Part shown: positions 23,700 through 36,400 of the stretch, in pieces
Numbering within the stretch: position 1 is the stretch's first letter
Layout: each line of letters opens with the position of its first letter
Assembly: GCF_964340395.1 (NCBI RefSeq)
Contig: NW_027554291.1
Location: 105,001 to 169,000 of the forward strand
Direction: 5' to 3'
Source: Glandiceps talaboti
Lineage: Eukaryota; Hemichordata; Enteropneusta; Spengelidae
Length of the DNA: 64,000 nt
The notes under the pieces: model-generated
Database searches by the model: none
Told to the model about the DNA's origin: nothing
What the model saw: only the letters and a program-made list of their open reading frames with translations
Made by a program: the position numbers and the translations under genes

Positions 23700-26600
23700 A
23701 TTCATATAATTAGATTTTTTTCAGCCCAAAATTGCCTATGATTAGTGCTTTATCTTGTCGGTCATGGTGGCGGCCAAATTAAATGTTGGCCATACCGCAT
23801 ACGATATTGCCGTAGTTTCTGGCGTACCATGGGCGTACAGACGTGCATGTACGTGCAATGTCATGGTGTCATAGTGATACCCATGCCATACGCAGTTATT
23901 GGCGGTGTACCCCGTGCTTTCTGTGTGTCAAATTTTATACTCAACTAAAGACTTCATGTATATTTTCACATCTAATGCTAAAAATTCCTCTCTCAAGTTT
24001 GGCCCGCAAAAATCCATTGTCGACAGTCAAACTTGTATTTCTGAGTACGAGTGCATGCAGTGAATGGTTCGGCCTGTGTTTGAGCCGTACTACATCCATC
24101 CATGGTTTGACAGGCAAACACGATTAATCAAATGAAATTTCACTGTAAATGTGCAGGGACATAGTTTGGTAACATCAATGAACACCATTTCTTCATTTTT
24201 TATACTGGCCTTCCCGTAATATCGGTATACAGCCCTTTGAAAGAAAGTCGTCATTTCAATTTGTGACCTTTTGACGGGATTGACACACAGGGTGACCTGC
24301 ATGTTTTTATTTATTGTTTATATTTTATAATTATATTCATTACTCCCCATTATGTACTCTTTGGTTTCAGGAATCACATCAATAACTGAATTTTTATCAT
24401 AATGTGATATATCTTAATGGTGAAAGTATATGTAATATTGTTGGGCCTACATAGGCTATATATGCATTTTAGTAACTACCATTTTTTTTATTTTTGACTG
24501 TTTTATACTATTACCACTTTGACAAAGAAGTTATCAAATTTCTTTTAGATGGAATAAGAGGTCTTTTATCTCTAGGTGTATTTCCTGTTTGCTTTAGTGA
24601 ATCCAGATACAAAACAAAAATGTCAAGCAACAAGATTGCAATTAGATATCAGAATTTGTAAATACCACTGACATGGCTCAAAATTAGTTATATTGTTGAA
24701 ATATTTTACATCACTACTTGTGCATCTGATCCATTTCATTTTCAGTAAATTTTTTATTGAAATAATAAAAGCAAGAAATGTGATAAATATCTTCTGCAAG
24801 AGCAACCCCCAAAATAAATGAATAAACAAATGTAAGTAAATAAACAAAAAACAAAGATGATTTGTATATGGGGAAAGTATTTATACTTGTACAGTAGTGG
24901 CCTATTTTAATGTGTACAACTGGTACCTTATTTCCCATTTAGTGTAATAATTTAGTCATGTAAAAGTAAGGTGACCTTTACCAGAAATTAAAGCGAAAAG
25001 AATGTTTTTATATAGTGAAACAACATTACTACATTTGTTACTATATAACCCTTTGTAGTAACAGTTTAAAAGTAATATCATGTCAAAACGAATGAAAAAT
25101 GGTACTTCATTCAGATTGTCAGGAAATTTTATTACAAGTAATTAATTTATATTCGTGTGTCATGCATCATAGACATAATAATGTACATCTCACTGTTGTG
25201 ACACTATGAAATGTTGAAAATAAAAAAAGAACGATTGTTTTCAATATTTTCAGAAGACTTAGTGTTCTAAGTTGATGCATATACATTTCCTTTATTCATA
25301 TTCCTTTGATGACTTGTGTGTTGATAATCCATCTAACACCTAATGGTGATCTCAGCATAGCTACCCATTGCTGTCATAGCAACTTGACAACAGTCAACTC
25401 ATATTTTTTAGAAACAACATCTCCACAAACAATGTTGCAGTCGATTGATGCCTTGAATATTAGATACAGAAGTTCTTCCTGTAAAATAAAACAAAAATAT
25501 ACATGAAACATGAATAATAATGTCATCTCCTTTCTTGTAATTTCAGGAGTGGTTTCTAGTGGATGTTGGTTTGCAGAGTGATAAAGTAACCACATGAAAA
25601 TGTCTTAACATTTGAAATCCTCTGACTATGAATTAAAAAGGAGATCTTGTAGTGTCTCTGATTTAAAGTTAGGAATTTTGCAGCTGATGGATACCATGGC
25701 TTATGTATCAAAAATATTCTACAAGCTACATGAAAACTCCTATCATACTTTGCTACACCTTATTTCATGACAATCAATAGTAACAATTCCTTTGGATTTT
25801 ATTTTCTGTTTATAAATATTACAAGACATTATCAAAGACAAACACACATTGGACTTGTTATTGTCATTTTAAGGAGATTTTGTATTTGGTGTTGGATAAT
25901 TAAATCACTTCATGAATTGTGAGTTTCAAGTTCTTTTCCTTGTGTAATAAATCAGAGATTGTAAAAAAAAATGTCAATTACTATTGTGTAGTTGAATGCA
26001 AACGAACTTTACAAATTCTATGGTCTAGGAATTTATTTTTTGCGTCTCTATATTTGCCATTTAAAAAAAAATATCTGGGCTTCACTGGCTTCACAGTTCA
26101 TATTGGTTCACTTTTGTCAGTGTGGGGTGCCAGTAATGGATGATTGCTTGTAAATGCCAGACAAAGAAATATCCATTTTTGGAGAGCTACACCTTGTTCA
26201 GTGCCACAAAGTTAACACTGACTAGGCAAGTTTGAAATAAATATACAACTAGAAAAAAAATTAACATAAAATTAGGAAGTATTTGTTGATCCACTGGACT
26301 TCAGAAAGAAAAGAACGGTTTTTTTTATTACCATAAGTTATTGTTATGATTATGATTATCAGAAATTGATACTCTGAGAGTATCAGACAGTAAATAATCT
26401 GCAAAATAACTACAGTTTGAGGTAAACTTAAACGAGTGTCTATTTTTTCAAGTCTAATATGAGTTTCTTTTTTTTCACTGTGCAACTGCAATGCTTGTGA
26501 AAGAAATAGAATTTAGAATAGAAATGATATATGGTACGTTGTAGTTGACTTGCGTTGTCGTGTGCAGTGAATAGTTAATTGATGGCGACTGTTATTTCAG

Positions 26601-27200
26601 AAAATCGTTGAGGTTTGCAGTTATAACGGTCGGCACGACTGACATTTAAAATTGTGAATTCAAGGGTGTTTTTTCCCCTTCAGTTTGCCTACTATACGCC
26701 TCTACACTGCACGTACATCAACAAATTACATACCGTGCAGGCCAGGACGCTTATTTCAACTTTTTGATACATCGTATCCTGCAAGTCAAACAAGTGACCT
26801 CTCATACCGTAAAATGCTATAAATTGAGCTGTTTCTACTTTTTGCATTTATTTGTATTGATGGAATAGACGTGTGATTGTTATGTAATACCATTGAAGAT
26901 ACAAATCAAACCATTTTTCGTCAATAACAAACTTGTTATTCATAATATTCTATATCGTAGCGATGCAACGGTGAATCATATTAGTTTACTTCTCATCTGA
27001 TGATTTATCACGGTCACCTAGTGGAATTTATTATAAAACAAAAAGTATTGCTATGAAATGTGAAAATCAATGAAAACATCAGTGAAATAAATAAATACGT
27101 ACCCAGTTGTACAGGAACGGGGACGGCTATGATGTAAAATCTTATTCAACATGCATCTGCCATGTGGTTTCTCAGACTTCGATAAAATTTGATGAACTGA
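23700..27200. other. AT-rich interior of TE1 with no recognisable gene
   Basis: I see no domain, tRNA, satellite or clear coding region here. Small open frames in all frames are 60-95 codons and contain no familiar motif. Several acceptor-like pyrimidine tracts ending in CAG occur (near 23724, 24371, 25254, 25546, 26600), but the sequence after most of them stops within a few codons. Confidence 0.6.
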
Positions 27201-27357
27201 CACTACCCGAACTAAAATAAATTGTTTCCATCGATGTGTCGACCGTAGGAAAGCCTGTGATACATCATCTTTGCCTTGGTGGCAGTGGAACGATAAAGAA
27301 CTCTCAAATTATGAATAGCATTTTTCAGCGATCGCCACGTTGGACGCCATGTTTTAC

Positions 27358-27395
27358 CTACGACAAACCATGCAAAACGTGCGAAGTTGTCGTAG
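27358..27395. repeat. TE1 right subterminal hairpin
   Basis: CTACGACAA and TTGTCGTAG form a perfect 9-bp inverted repeat with a 20-base loop, about 53 bp from the right end. Its left arm is part of CCTACGACAAAC, a 12-mer also present in the left hairpin region at 23366-23377. Confidence 0.6.
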
Positions 27396-27435
27396 TAGCA
27401 ACGGTAACTAAGGGGGGCGTGGCTACAGTGCTCAG

Positions 27436-27448
27436 GGCGATCGGTCAA
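27436..27448 (-). repeat. TE1 right terminal inverted repeat
   Basis: GGCGATCGGTCAA mirrors the left end. Satellite resumes immediately with TTATGATCGGATTTGAC, completing the landmark interrupted at 23280. A related internal word, GCGATCGCC, lies at 27328-27336. Confidence 0.85.
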
Positions 27449-29418
27449 TTATGATCGGATTTGACTGGTTTAAAACCCGTATGGACAGGTTTTGACCTTT
27501 TTTGTCTTGTTTGCAATGGTTGTGGACCGGTTTGGACAGGTTGTGACCGGTTTGAAATGGTTTTGGACCGGTTTGGACAGGTTTTGGACCGGTTTTGATA
27601 TGTTTGCACAGGTTTTGACCAGTTTTGATCAGTTTTGACTGGTTTAAAACCAGTATTGACTGGTTTTGATTAGTTTTGAATTGTTTGCACTGGTTTTCGA
27701 CCGGTTTGGACCGGTTATGAAAGGTTTGGACAGGTTTTGACAAGTTTTGATCGGTTTTGACGGGTTTTGAGTTGTTTGCACCTATTTTTGACCGGTTTGG
27801 ACCGGTTTGACCGGTTTAAAACCAGTGTTGACTGGTTTTGATTAGTTTTGACTTGTTTGCACTGGTTTTCGACCGTTCTGGACCGGTTTTGAAAGGTTTG
27901 GACAGGTTTTGACAAGTTTTGATCGGTTTTAACGGGTTTTGAGTTGTTTGCACCTATTTTTGACCGGTTTGGACAGGTTTGACAGGTTTGCACAGGTTTT
28001 GACCTAATTTCATTGGTTTTAAACCGGTTTGCGACAGGTTTTGACCAGTTTTGATCAGTTTTGACTGGTTTTAAACCTGTGTTGACTGGTTTCGATAGGT
28101 TTCGACAGGTTTGAACCGGTTTTGACAGGTTTTGACCAGTTTTGATCAGTTTTGACCGGTTTTAAAACGGTGTTGACTGGTTTTGATCAGTTTTGACTTG
28201 TTTGCACTGGTTTTGGACCAGTTTCGATAGGTTTTCGACCGGTTTGGACCGGTTTTGACAGGTTTGGATAGGTTTAACTGGTTTTGACGGGTTTTGCACC
28301 TATTTTGGACAGGTTTAGATAGGTTTTTGACCGGTTTGGAGAGGTTTGACCTGTTTGCACAGGTTTTGACCAGTTTTGATCAGTTTTGATCGGTTTTAAA
28401 CCGGTGTTGACTGGTTTTGATCAGTTTCGACTTGTTTGCACTGGTTTTGGACCAGTTTGGATGGGTTCTCGACCGGTTTTGAAAGGTTTGGACAGGTTTT
28501 GACAAGTTTTGATCGGTTTTGACGGGTTTTGAGTTGTTTGCACCTATTTTTGACCAGTTTGGACAGGTTTGAACCGGTTTGGACAGGTTTTGGACCGGTT
28601 TTGATATGTTTGCACAGGTTTTGACCAGTTTTGATCAGTTTTGACCGGTTTAAAACCAGTGTTGACTGGTTTTGATCAGTTTTGACTGGTTTTGATTAGT
28701 TTTGACTTGTTTGCACTGGTTTTCGACCGTTCTGGACCGGTTTTGTAAGGTTTGGACAGGTTTTGACAAGTTTTGATCGGTTTTGACGGGTTTTGTGTTG
28801 TTTGCACCTATTTTTGACCGGTTTGGACCGGTTTGACAGGTTTGCACAGGTTTTGACCTGATTTCACTGGTTTTAAACCGATTTGCGACAGGTTTTGACC
28901 AGTTTTTATCAGTTTTGACCGGTTTTAAACCTGTGTTGACTGGTTTCGATAGGTTTCGACAGGTTTGAACCGCTTTTTACAGGTTTTGACCAGTTTTGAT
29001 CTGTTTTCACCTGTTTATAACCAATTTGGAAGGTTTTGACCGTTATTGATATGTTTGCACAGGTTTTGACCAGTTTTGATCGGTTTTGACGGGTTTTGAG
29101 TTGTTTGCACCTATTCTTGACCGGTTTGGACCGGTTTGACAGGTTTTGATCAGTTTTGACTTGTTTGCACTGGTTTTGGACCAGTTTGGATGGGTTTTCG
29201 ACCGGTTTTGAAAGGTTTGGACAGGTTTTGACAAGTTTTGATCGGTTTTGACGGTTTTTGAGTTGTTTGCACCTATTTTTGACCAGTTTTGACCGGTTTG
29301 GACCGGTTTGCGACAGGTTTTGGACCGGTTTTGATATGTTTGCACAGGTTTTGACCAGTTTTGATCAGTTTTGACCGGTTTAAAACCAGTGTTGACTGGT
29401 TTTGATCAGTTTCGACTT

Positions 29419-32400
29419 GTTTAAAACCAGTGTTGACTGGTTTTGATTAGTTTTGACTTGTTTGCACTGGTTTTCGACCGTTCTGGACCGGTTTTGAAAG
29501 GTTTGGACAGGTTTTGACAAGTTTTGATCGGTTTTGACGGGTTTTGAGTTGTTTGCACCTATTTTTGACCGGTTTGGACCGGTTTGACAGGTTTGCACAG
29601 GTTTTGACCTAATTTCACTGGTTTTAAACCGGTTTGTGACAGGTTTTGACCAGTTTTGATCAGTTTTGACAGGTTTTGAACCTGTGTTGACTGGTTTCGA
29701 TAGGTTTCGACAGGTTTGAACCGGTTTTGACAGGTTTTGACCAGTTTTGATCAGTTTTGACCGGTTTTAAAACGGTGTTGACTGGTTTTGATCAGTTTTG
29801 ATCGGTTTTGACTTGTTTTCACCAGTTTTGGAATGTTTTCGATAGGTTTCGACAGGTTTGAACCAGTTTTGACAGGTTTTGACCAGTTTTGATCTGTTTT
29901 CACCTGTTTATAACCAATTTGGAATGTTTTGACCGGTATTGATATGTTTGCACAGGTTTTGACCAGTTTTGATCAGTTTTGACCGGTTTAAAACCAGTGT
30001 TGTCTGGTTTTGATTAGTTTCGAATTGTTTGCACTGGTTTTCGACCGGTTTGGACCGGTTATTAAAGGTTTGGACAGGTTTTGACAAGTTTTGATCGGTT
30101 TTGACGGGTTTTGAGTTGTTTGCACCTAGTTTTGACCGGTTTGGACCGGATTGATAGGTTTTGATCAGTTTTGACTTGTTTGCACTGGTTTTGGACCAGT
30201 TTCGATAGGTTTTCGACCGGTTTGGACCGGTTTGGACAGGTTTGGACAGGTTTGGAAAAGTTTTGACTGGTTTTGACGGGTTTTGCACCTATTTTAGACA
30301 GGTTTGGATAGGTTTTTGACCGGTTTGGAGAGGTTTGACCTGTTTGCACAGGTTTTGACCAGTTTTCACTGGTTTTAAACCGGTTTGCGACAGGTTTTGA
30401 CCAGTTTTGATCGGTTTTAAACCGGTGTTGACTGGTTTTGATCGGTTTTGACTTGTTTTCACCAGTTTTGGAATGGTTTCGATAGGTTTCGACAGGTTTG
30501 ACCAGTTTTGATCTGTTTTCACCTGTTTATAACCAATTTGGAAGGTTTTGACCGGTATTGACTCATTTTCACCAGTTTTGGTCCGCCTTGTATAGGTTTT
30601 CGACCGGTTTGGACCGTTTGGACAGGTTTGCTCAGGTTTTGACTCATTTAAACCTGTACACAACAGGTTTGGAAAGGTGTCGACCGGTTTGCGGTTTGGT
30701 CGAGTTTTGACAGTATTGTTTATGTTTTAATTAATTATGATCGGATTTGACTGGTTTAAAACCCGTATGGACAGGTTTTGACCTTTTTTGTCTTGTTTGC
30801 AATGGTTGTGGACCGGTTTGGACAGGTTGTGACCGGTTTGAAATGGTTTTGGACAGGTTTGGACCGGTTTGGACAGGTTTTGGACCGGTTTTGATATGTT
30901 TGCACAGGTTTTGACCAGTTTTGATCAGTTTTGACTGGTTTAAAACCAGTATTGACTGGTTTTGATTAGTTTTGAATTGTTTGCACTGGTTTTCGACCGG
31001 TTTGGACCGGTTATGAAAGGTTTGGACAGGTTTTGACAAGTTTTGATCGGTTTTGACGGGTTTTGAGTTGTTTGCACCTATTTTTGACCGGTTTGGACCG
31101 GTTTGACAGGTTTGCACAGGTTTTGACCTAATTTCACTGGTTTTAAACCGGTTTCCGACAGGTTTTGACCAGTTTTGATCAGTTTTGACTGGTTTTAAAC
31201 CTGTGTTGACTGGTTTCGATAGGTTTCGACAGGTTTGAACCGGTTTTGACAGGTTTTGACCAGTTTTGATCAGTTTTGACCGGTTTTAAAACGGTGTTGA
31301 CTGGTTTTGATCAGTTTTGATCGGTTTTGATTTGTTTTCACCAGTTTTGGAATGTTTTCGATAGGTTTCGACAGGTTTGAACCAGTTTTGACAGGTTTTG
31401 ACCAGTTTTGATCTGTTTTCACCTGTTTATAACCAATTTGGAAGGTTTTGACCGGTATTGATATGTTTGCACAGGTTTTGACCAGTTTTGATCAGTTTTG
31501 ACCGGTTTAAAACCAGTGTTGTCTGGTTTTGATTAGTTTCGAATAATTTGCACTGGTTTTCGACCGGTTTGGACCGGTTATTAAAGGTTTGGACAGGTTT
31601 TGACAAGTTTTGATCGGTTTTGACGGGTTTTGAGTTGTTTGCACCTATTTTTGACCAGTTTGGACAGGTTTAAACCGGTTTGGACAGGTTTTGGACCGGT
31701 TTTGATATGTTTGCACAGGTTTTGACCAGTTTTGATCAGTTTTGACCGGTTTAAAACCAGTGTTGACTGGTTTTGATCAGTTTTGACTGGTTTTGATTAG
31801 TTTTGACTTGTTTGCACTGGTTTTCGACCGTTGTGGACCGGTTTTGAAAGGTTTGGACAGGTTTTGACAAGTTTTGATCGGTTTTGACGGGTTTTGTGTT
31901 GTTTGCACTTATTTTTGACCGGTTTGGACCGGTTTCACAGGTTTGCACAGGTTTTGACCTGATTTCACTGGTTTTAAACCGATTTGCGACAGGTTTTGAC
32001 CAGTTTTTATCAGTTTTGACCGGTTTTAAACCTGTGTTGACTGGTTTCGATAGGTTTCGACAGGTTTGAACCGCTTTTTACAGGTTTTGACCAGTTTTGA
32101 TCTGTTTTCACCTGTTTATAACCAATTTGGAAGGTTTTGACCGTTATTGATATGTTTGCACAGGTTTTGACCAGTTTTGATCAGTTTTGACGGGTTTTGA
32201 GTTGTTTGCACCTATTTTTGACCGGTTTGGACCGGATTGATAGGTTTTGATCAGTTTTGACTTGTTTGCACTGGTTTTGGACCAGTTTCGATAGGTTTTC
32301 GACCGGTTTTTACCGGTTTTGACAGGTTTGGACAGGTTTGGAAAAGTTTTGACTGGTTTTGACGGGTTTTGCACCTATTTTAGACAGGTTTGGATAGGTT

Positions 32401-33408
32401 TTTGACCGGTTTGGAGAGGTTTGACCTGTTTGCACAGGTTTTGACCAGTTTTCACTGGTTTTAAACCAGTTTGCGACAGGTTTTGACCAGTTTTGATCGG
32501 TTTTAAACCGGTGTTGACTGGTTTTGATCGGTTTTGACTTGTTTTCACCAGTTTTGGAATGGTTTCGATAGGTTTTGACAGGTTTGACCAGTTTTGATCT
32601 GTTTTCACCTGTTTATAACCAATTTGGAAGGTTTTGACCGGTATTGACTCATTTTCACCAGTTTTGGTCCGCCTTGTATAGGTTTTCGACCGGTTTGGAC
32701 CGTTTGGACAGGTTTGCTCAGGTTTTAACTCATTTAAACCTGTACACAACAGGTTTGGAAAGGTGTCGACCGGTTTGCGGTTTGGTCGGGTTTTGACAGT
32801 ATTGTTTATGTTTTAACTAATTATGATCGGATTTGACTGGTTTAAAACCCGTATGGACAGGTTTTGACCTTTTTTGTCTTGTTTGCAATGGTTGTGGACC
32901 GGTTTGGACAGGTTGTGACCGGTTTGAAATGGTTTTGGACAGGTTTGGACCGGTTTGGACAGGTTTTGGACCGGTTTTGATATGTTTGCACAGGTTTTGA
33001 CCAGTTTTGATCAGTTTTGACTGGTTTAAAACCAGTATTGACTGGTTTTGATTAGTTTTGAATTGTTTGCACTGGTTTTCGACCGGTTTGGACCGGTTAC
33101 GAAAGGTTTGGACAGGTTTTGACAAGTTTTGATCGGTTTTGACGGGTTTTGAGTTGTTTGCACCTATTTTTGACCGGTTTGGACCGGTTTGACCGGTTTA
33201 AAACCAGTGTTGACTGGTTTTGATTAGTTTTGACTTGTTTGCACTGGTTTTCGACCGTTCTGGACCGGTTTGGACCGGTTTGACAGGTTTGCACAGGTTT
33301 TGACCTAATTTCACTGGTTTTAAACCGGTTTGCGACAGGTTTTGACAAGTTTTGATCGGTTTTGACGGGTTTTGAGTTGTTTGCACCTATTTTTGACCGG
33401 TTTGACCG
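29419..33408. repeat. 3,990-bp tandem duplication, copy 1
   Basis: Every landmark in this copy recurs 3,990 bp downstream. Rare mutations are shared by both copies: GAATAATTTGCACTGG near 31541 and 35531, and TTTTAACTCATTTAAACC near 32724 and 36714. I found no difference in the core lines compared (about 29.76-33.4 kb). The left margin has a few differences, for example TTTGTGACAGG at 29633 against TTTGCGACAGG at 33623. The edges are approximate because satellite flanks both sides. Confidence 0.88.
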
Positions 33409-36400
33409 GTTTAAAACCAGTGTTGACTGGTTTTGATTAGTTTTGACTTGTTTGCACTGGTTTTCGACCGTTCTGGACCGGTTTTGAAAGGTTTGGACAG
33501 GTTTTGACAAGTTTTGATCGGTTTTGACGGGTTTTGAGTTGTTTGCACCTATTTTTGACCGGTTTGGACCGGTTTGACAGGTTTGCACAGGTTTTGACCT
33601 AATTTCACTGGTTTTAAACCGGTTTGCGACAGGTTTTGACCAGTTTTGATCAGTTTTGACTGGTTTTAAACCTGTGTTGACTGGTTTCGATAGGTTTCGA
33701 CAGGTTTGAACCGGTTTTGACAGGTTTTGACCAGTTTTGATCAGTTTTGACCGGTTTTAAAACGGTGTTGACTGGTTTTGATCAGTTTTGATCGGTTTTG
33801 ACTTGTTTTCACCAGTTTTGGAATGTTTTCGATAGGTTTCGACAGGTTTGAACCAGTTTTGACAGGTTTTGACCAGTTTTGATCTGTTTTCACCTGTTTA
33901 TAACCAATTTGGAATGTTTTGACCGGTATTGATATGTTTGCACAGGTTTTGACCAGTTTTGATCAGTTTTGACCGGTTTAAAACCAGTGTTGTCTGGTTT
34001 TGATTAGTTTCGAATTGTTTGCACTGGTTTTCGACCGGTTTGGACCGGTTATTAAAGGTTTGGACAGGTTTTGACAAGTTTTGATCGGTTTTGACGGGTT
34101 TTGAGTTGTTTGCACCTAGTTTTGACCGGTTTGGACCGGATTGATAGGTTTTGATCAGTTTTGACTTGTTTGCACTGGTTTTGGACCAGTTTCGATAGGT
34201 TTTCGACCGGTTTGGACCGGTTTGGACAGGTTTGGACAGGTTTGGAAAAGTTTTGACTGGTTTTGACGGGTTTTGCACCTATTTTAGACAGGTTTGGATA
34301 GGTTTTTGACCGGTTTGGAGAGGTTTGACCTGTTTGCACAGGTTTTGACCAGTTTTCACTGGTTTTAAACCGGTTTGCGACAGGTTTTGACCAGTTTTGA
34401 TCGGTTTTAAACCGGTGTTGACTGGTTTTGATCGGTTTTGACTTGTTTTCACCAGTTTTGGAATGGTTTCGATAGGTTTCGACAGGTTTGACCAGTTTTG
34501 ATCTGTTTTCACCTGTTTATAACCAATTTGGAAGGTTTTGACCGGTATTGACTCATTTTCACCAGTTTTGGTCCGCCTTGTATAGGTTTTCGACCGGTTT
34601 GGACCGTTTGGACAGGTTTGCTCAGGTTTTGACTCATTTAAACCTGTACACAACAGGTTTGGAAAGGTGTCGACCGGTTTGCGGTTTGGTCGAGTTTTGA
34701 CAGTATTGTTTATGTTTTAATTAATTATGATCGGATTTGACTGGTTTAAAACCCGTATGGACAGGTTTTGACCTTTTTTGTCTTGTTTGCAATGGTTGTG
34801 GACCGGTTTGGACAGGTTGTGACCGGTTTGAAATGGTTTTGGACAGGTTTGGACCGGTTTGGACAGGTTTTGGACCGGTTTTGATATGTTTGCACAGGTT
34901 TTGACCAGTTTTGATCAGTTTTGACTGGTTTAAAACCAGTATTGACTGGTTTTGATTAGTTTTGAATTGTTTGCACTGGTTTTCGACCGGTTTGGACCGG
35001 TTATGAAAGGTTTGGACAGGTTTTGACAAGTTTTGATCGGTTTTGACGGGTTTTGAGTTGTTTGCACCTATTTTTGACCGGTTTGGACCGGTTTGACAGG
35101 TTTGCACAGGTTTTGACCTAATTTCACTGGTTTTAAACCGGTTTCCGACAGGTTTTGACCAGTTTTGATCAGTTTTGACTGGTTTTAAACCTGTGTTGAC
35201 TGGTTTCGATAGGTTTCGACAGGTTTGAACCGGTTTTGACAGGTTTTGACCAGTTTTGATCAGTTTTGACCGGTTTTAAAACGGTGTTGACTGGTTTTGA
35301 TCAGTTTTGATCGGTTTTGATTTGTTTTCACCAGTTTTGGAATGTTTTCGATAGGTTTCGACAGGTTTGAACCAGTTTTGACAGGTTTTGACCAGTTTTG
35401 ATCTGTTTTCACCTGTTTATAACCAATTTGGAAGGTTTTGACCGGTATTGATATGTTTGCACAGGTTTTGACCAGTTTTGATCAGTTTTGACCGGTTTAA
35501 AACCAGTGTTGTCTGGTTTTGATTAGTTTCGAATAATTTGCACTGGTTTTCGACCGGTTTGGACCGGTTATTAAAGGTTTGGACAGGTTTTGACAAGTTT
35601 TGATCGGTTTTGACGGGTTTTGAGTTGTTTGCACCTATTTTTGACCAGTTTGGACAGGTTTAAACCGGTTTGGACAGGTTTTGGACCGGTTTTGATATGT
35701 TTGCACAGGTTTTGACCAGTTTTGATCAGTTTTGACCGGTTTAAAACCAGTGTTGACTGGTTTTGATCAGTTTTGACTGGTTTTGATTAGTTTTGACTTG
35801 TTTGCACTGGTTTTCGACCGTTGTGGACCGGTTTTGAAAGGTTTGGACAGGTTTTGACAAGTTTTGATCGGTTTTGACGGGTTTTGTGTTGTTTGCACTT
35901 ATTTTTGACCGGTTTGGACCGGTTTCACAGGTTTGCACAGGTTTTGACCTGATTTCACTGGTTTTAAACCGATTTGCGACAGGTTTTGACCAGTTTTTAT
36001 CAGTTTTGACCGGTTTTAAACCTGTGTTGACTGGTTTCGATAGGTTTCGACAGGTTTGAACCGCTTTTTACAGGTTTTGACCAGTTTTGATCTGTTTTCA
36101 CCTGTTTATAACCAATTTGGAAGGTTTTGACCGTTATTGATATGTTTGCACAGGTTTTGACCAGTTTTGATCAGTTTTGACGGGTTTTGAGTTGTTTGCA
36201 CCTATTTTTGACCGGTTTGGACCGGATTGATAGGTTTTGATCAGTTTTGACTTGTTTGCACTGGTTTTGGACCAGTTTCGATAGGTTTTCGACCGGTTTT
36301 TACCGGTTTTGACAGGTTTGGACAGGTTTGGAAAAGTTTTGACTGGTTTTGACGGGTTTTGCACCTATTTTAGACAGGTTTGGATAGGTTTTTGACCGGT

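Larger units (their letters stand above)
23281..27448. mobile_element. TE1: 4.17-kb TIR DNA transposon, apparently non-autonomous
   Basis: An AT-rich, non-satellite segment inserted exactly inside a satellite landmark. Its ends are perfect 13-bp inverted repeats, TTGACCGATCGCC and GGCGATCGGTCAA. The uninterrupted landmark reads AACTAATTATG, so the insertion can be read as 11-bp TIRs (GACCGATCGCC) flanked by a 4-bp AATT target duplication at 23279-23282 and 27447-27450. Alternatively it has 13-bp TIRs with no duplication. Both ends carry subterminal hairpins sharing the word CTACGACA. No transposase is recognisable; the longest open frames are under 100 codons and look random. I cannot assign a superfamily: a 4-bp duplication fits only a few groups and the TIR is short. 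It is probably a deleted derivative mobilised in trans. Confidence 0.8.

Noticed and set aside
26997-27060. Hammerhead-ribozyme core (CTGATGA) in TE1
   Set aside because: The expected stem II and GAAA do not follow in a foldable arrangement, so the word is probably chance.
31884-32069. Plus-strand 61-codon open frame and its copy at 35874
   Set aside because: It is satellite sequence where a few changes removed the usual TGA stops; the second copy is only the 3,990-bp duplicate.
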